A stretch of 36,584 nt of DNA, from assembly GCA_903906315.1 (NCBI GenBank), contig CAIVJW010000077.1, positions 1 to 36,584 of the forward strand. The letters run 5' to 3'. A model generated the notes under the pieces. That model ran no database searches. It was not told the DNA's origin and was given only the letters and a program-made list of their open reading frames with translations. The DNA comes from an uncultured delta proteobacterium. Its GTDB lineage: Bacteria > Myxococcota_A > Polyangia > Polyangiales > Polyangiaceae. Positions 32,368-36,584 of the stretch are shown one piece after another. The position numbers and the translations under genes are program-made. Within the stretch, counting starts at the first letter, position 1. The number at the start of each line of letters is the position of its first letter.

Positions 32368-32988
32368 TCACCGCGACGCGAGGGTACGCCGCGCCGCGGC
32401 ATCGCCGCCCGCGCCGGGAGCGCGCCGCTGAACGAGCGCGCGCAAGGCGACGCGGCGCCCCTCGCCTCGGTCGACGCGCGCCTGCATCGCCGCGAGCCGA
32501 TCCTCGAAGGGGCCGATCGCGAAGCAGTCCCCCGGGTCGAGGTCCTCGATGGGAGGCCCCGCGACGCCGTTCAGCGGGCACTCGTCGCGAACCTCGACGG
32601 GCGCGCCGTCGTCGCCCGCCTCGATCCAGCGGAGGGGCAGGCCCTGCGTGCGGCACACGTACGGCCGATGCGCGTAGACGCGACAGGCGCCCTCGGCGTC
32701 GAGGAGCGCGCAGGCGCCCGGCGGGCCCGCGTTCTCGGCCTCGAGCAGCGCGCGGTGGTGGCGGACGATCACCGCCGCCTCGATCTCGAAGACGCCGAGG
32801 TCGTCGACGCAGCAGCCGGCACAGCCGCGCGCGCACGCGAGGCGGGGGCCGAGGCGGGCCTCGATCGACGCGGCCAGCGACCCCACCGAGGCGTGGAGCC
32901 GTTCGACCCAGTCGACCGCCTCGGCCGGCAGCGCGGCGAGCGCATCCAGGGACGCGAGCAGGATCGGACTCTCGGGGTGGACGGTCAC
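32368..32988 (-). CDS. YkgJ-family Cys-cluster protein
   Basis: This 206-residue protein has the YkgJ (CxxxCxxCC, zinc/iron-chelating) signature CARGCAGCC at about residues 52-60. Later Cys are CALLDAEGACRVYAHRPYVC, typical of the family's second half. Members are proposed to bind Zn or an Fe-S cluster; the reaction is unknown. The start GTG 32988 is preferred because VTVHPESPILLASLDAL begins a helical N-terminus and TAGGCT lies 10 nt upstream at 32999-33004, like the leaderless pattern elsewhere. It is on the same strand as msrA but about 50 bp apart, with msrA carrying its own promoter element. Confidence 0.75.
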   Translation of the reverse strand: MTVHPESPILLASLDALAALPAEAVDWVERLHASVGSLAASIEARLGPRLACARGCAGCCVDDLGVFEIEAAVIVRHHRALLEAENAGPPGACALLDAEGACRVYAHRPYVCRTQGLPLRWIEAGDDGAPVEVRDECPLNGVAGPPIEDLDPGDCFAIGPFEDRLAAMQARVDRGEGRRVALRALVQRRAPGAGGDAAARRTLASR

Positions 32989-33040
32989 GGCGGAGCGGAG
33001 CCTACGGCGCCGCCGGGAACGGTCAAGCGCGCGGAGGGGG

Positions 33041-33988
33041 CTACGGCTTCGCGCTCCGGTGCCCCGTCCGCCCGAAGAGCTCGACGCCGAAGACCATCCG
33101 CCACTCGGGCGCGCCGAACCGCGGGTCGAGCCCCGCCCCGACGCCGACGCGGGCGCGGAGCTGCGGGCCGTCCTCCGCGGTGCCCTCGACGCGCAACGAT
33201 AGGAGCCCCTCGACGCCCGTCGACTGCGCGCCGAACGCCGATCGCAGCGCCGTCTCACCGAACACCTCGGGCCCAACGACGATCGCCGTCGGACCGAAAG
33301 GCAGCCGCGCGCCGACGGCGAGGCCGAAGAGCAGCTCGCTGCCGCGCGGGCCGCCCGGGATGGAGGGAACGTCGAGCGGTCGCAGGTGAACGCCGAGCTG
33401 CCCGGCGTAGGTCAGCGCCCCGTGATCACCCGCGAACGAGCTCAGGATCACGCCCCGATACGTGCCGTCCGTGACGTAGTCGACGCGGTCCCCGGAGGGC
33501 ACCCGGAGCTCGGCCGACGCGCCGAGGCGAAACCCGCCGGCGGGACCGCCGAGGAGGCGCGCGGAGGCGCCGACGCGCGCGTCCGAGAGGGTGTCGGGGT
33601 GCCGGCCGAGGCTCACGTCGGGCGCCTCGATCCGCGCCGCGCCCACGCCCGTCGACCGCCCGCTCACGCGGAGCGGGCTCGTCAGGCCGAGGTGCGCACG
33701 GAACCGATCCCAGGTGACGGAGGCCGCGACGTCGGCGAAGGCCTGATTGGCCACCACCGGAGTCCCATCGACCCGCAGCGGGGCGCGCGCGTACCCGCCC
33801 GAGAGGGCGACGGCCCCGCCGAGGCCGCCGCGCATGTCCAGCGAATCGAGCGCGATCCACCCGGCGCCGGGGGGCGCGAGGCGCAGCCGCTCCACCGCGA
33901 AGCCGTCGGCGATCGCGGGAGTCGACGCCGCCGCGGTCGCAATCGCGATCGCCAAGGCGGGCGCGGTGGCGCGGCTACAGCTCGGCAT
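33041..33988 (-). CDS. Outer-membrane barrel protein, OmpA-N-terminal-like
   Basis: The protein has 315 residues. From ATG 33988 a signal peptide (MPSCSRATAPALAIAIATAAASTPAIA) precedes FAVERLRLAPPGAGWIALDSLDM. From memory this start and the rest of the barrel (GYARAPLRV, FAVNQAF-like segments, FRLGASAELRVPSGDRVDYVTD, LTYAGQLGVHLRPLD, LRARVGVGAGLDPRFGAPEWRMVFGVELFGR) match the N-terminal barrel of myxobacterial OmpA-family proteins. Those proteins usually carry a peptidoglycan-binding domain at the end; none is present here. Its start overlaps the OprB-like gene stop by 14 nt, so translation is coupled. It may help assemble or anchor the porin. Confidence 0.75.
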   Translation of the reverse strand: MPSCSRATAPALAIAIATAAASTPAIADGFAVERLRLAPPGAGWIALDSLDMRGGLGGAVALSGGYARAPLRVDGTPVVANQAFADVAASVTWDRFRAHLGLTSPLRVSGRSTGVGAARIEAPDVSLGRHPDTLSDARVGASARLLGGPAGGFRLGASAELRVPSGDRVDYVTDGTYRGVILSSFAGDHGALTYAGQLGVHLRPLDVPSIPGGPRGSELLFGLAVGARLPFGPTAIVVGPEVFGETALRSAFGAQSTGVEGLLSLRVEGTAEDGPQLRARVGVGAGLDPRFGAPEWRMVFGVELFGRTGHRSAKP

Positions 33989-35483
33989 GGATCCTCGCTC
34001 CAAACACGTCGACGGGGCCGCGATCGGCGTTGAACGCGGGGTTCCAGAGGTGCTGCCAGTCGGCGGCTACCCAGAGCGACGACAGGACGTTCACGCTGTA
34101 GAAGAGCTCGATCACGCCCTCGGGGGCCTGCCTCAGGTGGCCGTCTCCGATGAACCCGTCGACGCCGCCCGCGCCGAGGTACTCGGCGTGATCCCTCGAG
34201 ATCCAGCCGACCCCGGCGCCCACCCCCGCGAGATCGAGCGGCCGACGCCAGGGTGCGCCGCGCGCGAGGGCGCCGAAGGACAGCGATCGATCGGTCGCGG
34301 TGTACGAGTACACCTCGGTCTGCCCGTCGGAGAACATGCCCCGGAAGAACACGCCGAGGTCGTCCGTCAGGTGCTGCTCGAGGTTCACCCCGACGCCCAT
34401 CTTGACGTTCGCGCGCCGCACCCAGCAGAGGTCGGGCGCGCCCGGGTTGGCCGATCCGTAGCTGAAGCCGGTGCAGGCGGCCGCGTTCTTGCCGGGATCG
34501 GCCCGGCGCGCGGCGACGGCGTCGTCGAAGCGGCCCATGTTCTCGCGGTTGCGATAGCCGAGCAGGCGCACGGCGCCGCTCTTGCCGAGGATGCGGTGGA
34601 CGTGCTCGACCTCGACCTGGTCGCCGTAGTAGGTGCCAATCCGGAAGTCGATGGCGAGCTGATTGGGCTCCTTCGGGGGCGTCATCCGCGCGACGCGAAC
34701 CGCCCAGTCGTCGAGGTAGAGCTCGACGAGGCCGCCGAAGGCGTAGCCGCGCGCGTCCGCCGCGAAGTCGTAGGCGGCGTGCGTGAGAAAGGCCATGTTG
34801 AAGAACTGCCGCCGGAGATCGCCGGAGAACGTGTTCTTGTCGACGAAGTCGACGACGCTGAAGTTGCCGACCGTGACGACGATCCGGCGCGAGTCGACGG
34901 TGGTGCCGAGCGACAGCGGGTCGGAGAGCCGCTCCTCGCGCTCGCCGCCGAGCCCGAACGTCTGCCGCACATAGGCGCGCGATCGGTAGATCTGCGGGGT
35001 GACGACGCCGGTCTTCTGGAGCTCGAAGTTCTGGATGGCGCCGCCGAGGCCGTGCAAGTCCGAGAGCGGCCGCTCGGCGACGACCTCCGGGGCGAAGTAC
35101 GCCTCCGCCCCGGGCCAGAGCCGCGCGCCGAGGTAGACGGTCGCGGTGCCGGTGAAGCTACCCTCCGCCGCGGGCGACAGCGAGCCGATGGACCCGTTCG
35201 CGTTGGTGTACGGAGCGTGGAACGGCGCCTTGTACTGGCCCATCAGGGTGACCTGGCCGTACGCATTCCAGCGCTCGTCGCGGAGGTCGTGCAGGCCCCG
35301 GTGCGCGAGCACGTTCATGACGTCGAACTGGTCGTCCGGCCGGGGCGCGGCCTCGCTCACCTCGGCCGCCGCGCCCGCGGGCGCGAGGGCGACGATCGCG
35401 GCGACGATCCACGCCGCAGCTCGCCGGAGGCGGCGCGCGGACGGAAGCTTGGCGCACGCCTGCGGGGTCACGCGCTGCGCCAT
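33975..35483 (-). CDS. OprB-family carbohydrate-selective porin
   Basis: This 502-residue outer-membrane barrel should let sugars or other small solutes through. ATG 35483 begins MAQRVTPQACAKLPSARR, followed by a hydrophobic signal AAAWIVAAIVALAPAGAAA. OprB features are HGLHDLRDERWNAYGQVTLM near the start, VVTPQIYRSRAYVRQTFGLGG, VVTVGNFSVVDFVDKNTFSGD, and the C-terminal block VIELFYSVNVLSSLWVAADWQHL, then NPAFNADRGPVDVFGARIHAEL. The last block is the family hallmark. A weak GCGAGG lies 18 nt before the ATG. It shares 14 nt with the next gene, so the pair is one operon. Confidence 0.88.
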   Translation of the reverse strand: MAQRVTPQACAKLPSARRLRRAAAWIVAAIVALAPAGAAAEVSEAAPRPDDQFDVMNVLAHRGLHDLRDERWNAYGQVTLMGQYKAPFHAPYTNANGSIGSLSPAAEGSFTGTATVYLGARLWPGAEAYFAPEVVAERPLSDLHGLGGAIQNFELQKTGVVTPQIYRSRAYVRQTFGLGGEREERLSDPLSLGTTVDSRRIVVTVGNFSVVDFVDKNTFSGDLRRQFFNMAFLTHAAYDFAADARGYAFGGLVELYLDDWAVRVARMTPPKEPNQLAIDFRIGTYYGDQVEVEHVHRILGKSGAVRLLGYRNRENMGRFDDAVAARRADPGKNAAACTGFSYGSANPGAPDLCWVRRANVKMGVGVNLEQHLTDDLGVFFRGMFSDGQTEVYSYTATDRSLSFGALARGAPWRRPLDLAGVGAGVGWISRDHAEYLGAGGVDGFIGDGHLRQAPEGVIELFYSVNVLSSLWVAADWQHLWNPAFNADRGPVDVFGARIHAEL

Positions 35484-35917
35484 AGCCCGTTCGACCTCGC
35501 GGGGCGAGCGGAACGGGCGCGCGCGCGGCGGTACGGCGGCGGGCTTGGCAGCGCGTCCCGTTGCCCGAGCGCCGCGCCCACGGGACGGCCTGCGCGACCA
35601 GCGCGACCGCTGGCCCATCAACCGGCGGCGCGCGCGGACCGAGGTGTTCCCCTCGATGACGTGGCGCCGGAAGCCGGAGCGTCTTGACGTCGAGCTCGGC
35701 GCCGTACCGCGCCAGCCCGAGTAACGCCGGTCCGTCTACGATGCCGTGCGCACGGTCCGCACCAGCTCGCGAATCGTCTCCTCGGATTGCAGCGTGGTCC
35801 CTTCGGAGACCACCGCCGAGCGCTCGTTCGACACCGGCAGGTCCCTGAGGCAGACCATGATCTCGTCGAGCTTGCGTCGCCAGGTCGCGATCGGGGGAGC
35901 CATCAGGGCCGCCGCAT
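35484..35917. other. Gene-poor stretch without a supported gene
   Basis: About 430 bp between the porin start and the transposase remnant hold no frame I can support. A 64-residue minus frame (35736-35930) contains SNERSAVVSEGTTLQSEETIRELVRTVRTAS, which looks protein-like. It may be the tail of a gene cut by the neighbouring insertion sequence. No hairpin or promoter stands out. Confidence 0.35.
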
Positions 35918-36442
35918 CTAGACCTCGCAAATCCGTGCAAGAACATCAAACGCAAAGTCCGGGTTCCAGCCAGCGATCTTGCGTTTTTGCGCAATGCTCC
36001 TTGCCCGACCGGCGGGGGTGCGCTTGAGGAGCGAAGCCGAGAGCTTGCGGAGCGCGGTGAGGTTGGCTGCCGAGTTTCGGTCGCGGACGCGCGACCTGTC
36101 CTCGCCGAAGGTGACGTCCAGGACCCAGTGCAGAGAGTTCTCAATGCCCCAGTGAGAGCGAATGCGCGCACCCATGGTCTCCGCATCGACGGCGAGGCTG
36201 CTGATGTAGTACGCGCGCTCGATCGACGTCTTCTCGCCGGTGGTGCGGGTGCGCTCGACCTCAACGATGCTCGTCGCATTCTTCCGCGCTGAGATGCCCT
36301 CGATCCACCGGATGTCGCGAGTGACTCGAACCTGGCGACGCTCGCTGCGTCCATGCCCGTTCTCTTGCGTCACGTGCTTCTTCTCGACACGGCGCTGCAC
36401 CGGGTGGGAGGGATCCTGGAATCCTGGAAGGGTGCAGATCGA
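35918..36442 (-). pseudogene. C-terminal remnant of an ISAs1-family transposase
   Basis: The open frame runs from an in-frame TGA at 36443-36445 down to TAG at 35918-35920. The last 145 residues read GHGRSERRQVRVTRDIRWIEG, TSIERAYYISSLAVDAETMG, RSHWGIENSLHWVLDVTFGEDRSRVRDRNSAANLTALRKLS and AGWNPDFAFDVLARICE. This is the C-terminal third of ISAs1 (H-repeat-type) transposases, with the HWGIENSLHWVLDV signature kept. The N-terminal two thirds, with the first catalytic acidic residues, are absent. It is therefore a broken copy and not able to move by itself. Base use is less GC-rich than nearby genes. No terminal inverted repeats could be matched. Confidence 0.8.
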
Positions 36443-36447
36443 TCATA

Positions 36448-36464
36448 ACGGTAATGTTTACCGT
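36448..36464. repeat. Perfect palindromic hairpin
   Basis: ACGGTAATGTTTACCGT has seven paired bases around TGT. It sits directly beside the broken transposase end, in an AT-richer patch than the rest of the window. It may be an insertion-sequence end, an operator or a terminator; nothing decides which. Confidence 0.4.
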
Positions 36465-36494
36465 CGCTTGAACTGCTTTTCGTGAAGACAAACC

Positions 36495-36548
36495 GGGGCC
36501 CCATGGTTAGGTATTGGGTGTCAAAGTCCATACCTACCAAAAGGCCCC
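36495..36548. repeat. Imperfect inverted repeat before the last frame
   Basis: GGGGCC with GGTTAGGTAT on the left faces ATACCTACC and GGCCCC on the right, with one bulged T, over 54 bp. It ends 1 bp before an ATG. It could be a terminal repeat of an insertion sequence or a leader hairpin controlling that gene. Confidence 0.45.
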
Positions 36549-36549
36549 G

Positions 36550-36584
36550 ATGAGCACAGCGTACCAGCAGATCAACGACGCGGA
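36550..36584 (+). CDS. Start of an unidentified frame, cut by the window end
   Basis: ATG 36550 opens a frame reading MSTAYQQINDA before the window stops. AAGG lies 6 nt upstream inside the repeat arm. Its place between transposase remains and a strong inverted repeat suggests a mobile-element gene, but 11 residues cannot show this. Confidence 0.25.
   Translation, partial: MSTAYQQINDA

Noticed and set aside
35736-35930. 64-residue minus frame next to the transposase remnant
   Set aside because: Part of it looks protein-like, but there is no ribosome binding site, no family match I can recall, and it overlaps the end of the transposase frame.

Overview
The window looks like chromosomal DNA from a very high-GC (about 70 percent by eye) Gram-negative bacterium. 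It is most likely a myxobacterium of the Polyangiales (Myxococcota). The reasons are the many small lipoproteins, a Cys-rich secreted protein with a Gly/Thr linker, the imuA-imuB-dnaE2 mutagenesis cassette, outer-membrane barrels, and a codon use so GC-rich that most genes carry long false ORFs on the opposite strand. This placement is inferred from content, not from a marker gene.

Layout. 1-1510: the tail of a Cys-rich repeat protein, then two gene remnants joined head to head (a lipoprotein-like fragment on minus and a 5'-truncated Rpn-like nuclease on plus). 1560-4047 (minus): two lipoproteins, a CDP-alcohol phosphatidyltransferase and a UspA protein. 4223-8418 (plus): a Tat-type DUF362 protein translationally coupled to a NapH/NapG-like membrane polyferredoxin, a small lipoprotein, and a TatD-associated-type radical SAM protein. 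8422-10992 (minus): a lipoprotein, a PheA-like protein with altered active-site motifs, and an FmdB zinc-ribbon protein with a tandem-repeat tail. 11270-15724 (plus): smc and a MenH-like hydrolase. 15734-18264 (minus): ychF and a Cys-rich lipoprotein. 18305-24125 (minus): the SOS mutasome operon imuA-imuB-dnaE2, with a LexA-type box at the imuA start and two repeat elements inside the operon. 24277-29541: a lipoprotein, a barrel protein, an acetyl-CoA hydrolase/transferase-GNAT fusion, a stand-alone receiver protein and trmO. 29569-35483 (minus): a B12-type radical SAM protein coupled to msrA, a YkgJ-type Cys-cluster protein, and an OprB-like porin overlapping an OmpA-barrel-like protein. 35484-36584: a gene-poor end with an ISAs1-family transposase remnant and the start of another, probably mobile, reading frame.

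How it fits together. Most of the window is ordinary housekeeping: chromosome structure, lipid synthesis, tRNA modification, sulfoxide repair and envelope proteins. The DUF362/polyferredoxin pair is a coherent but functionally unassigned redox unit. The imu operon is a DNA-damage-inducible translesion system. One recurring regulatory pattern was not expected. At least eight genes carry a TGnTAnnnT-like (extended -10) element ending only about 7-11 nt before the start codon, which implies leaderless or nearly leaderless transcripts. I saw no tRNA, rRNA, CRISPR array or recognisable new defence system. The best leads for novelty are the repeat elements embedded in the mutasome operon, the degenerate PheA-like protein, the leaderless-promoter pattern and the DUF362/polyferredoxin unit.
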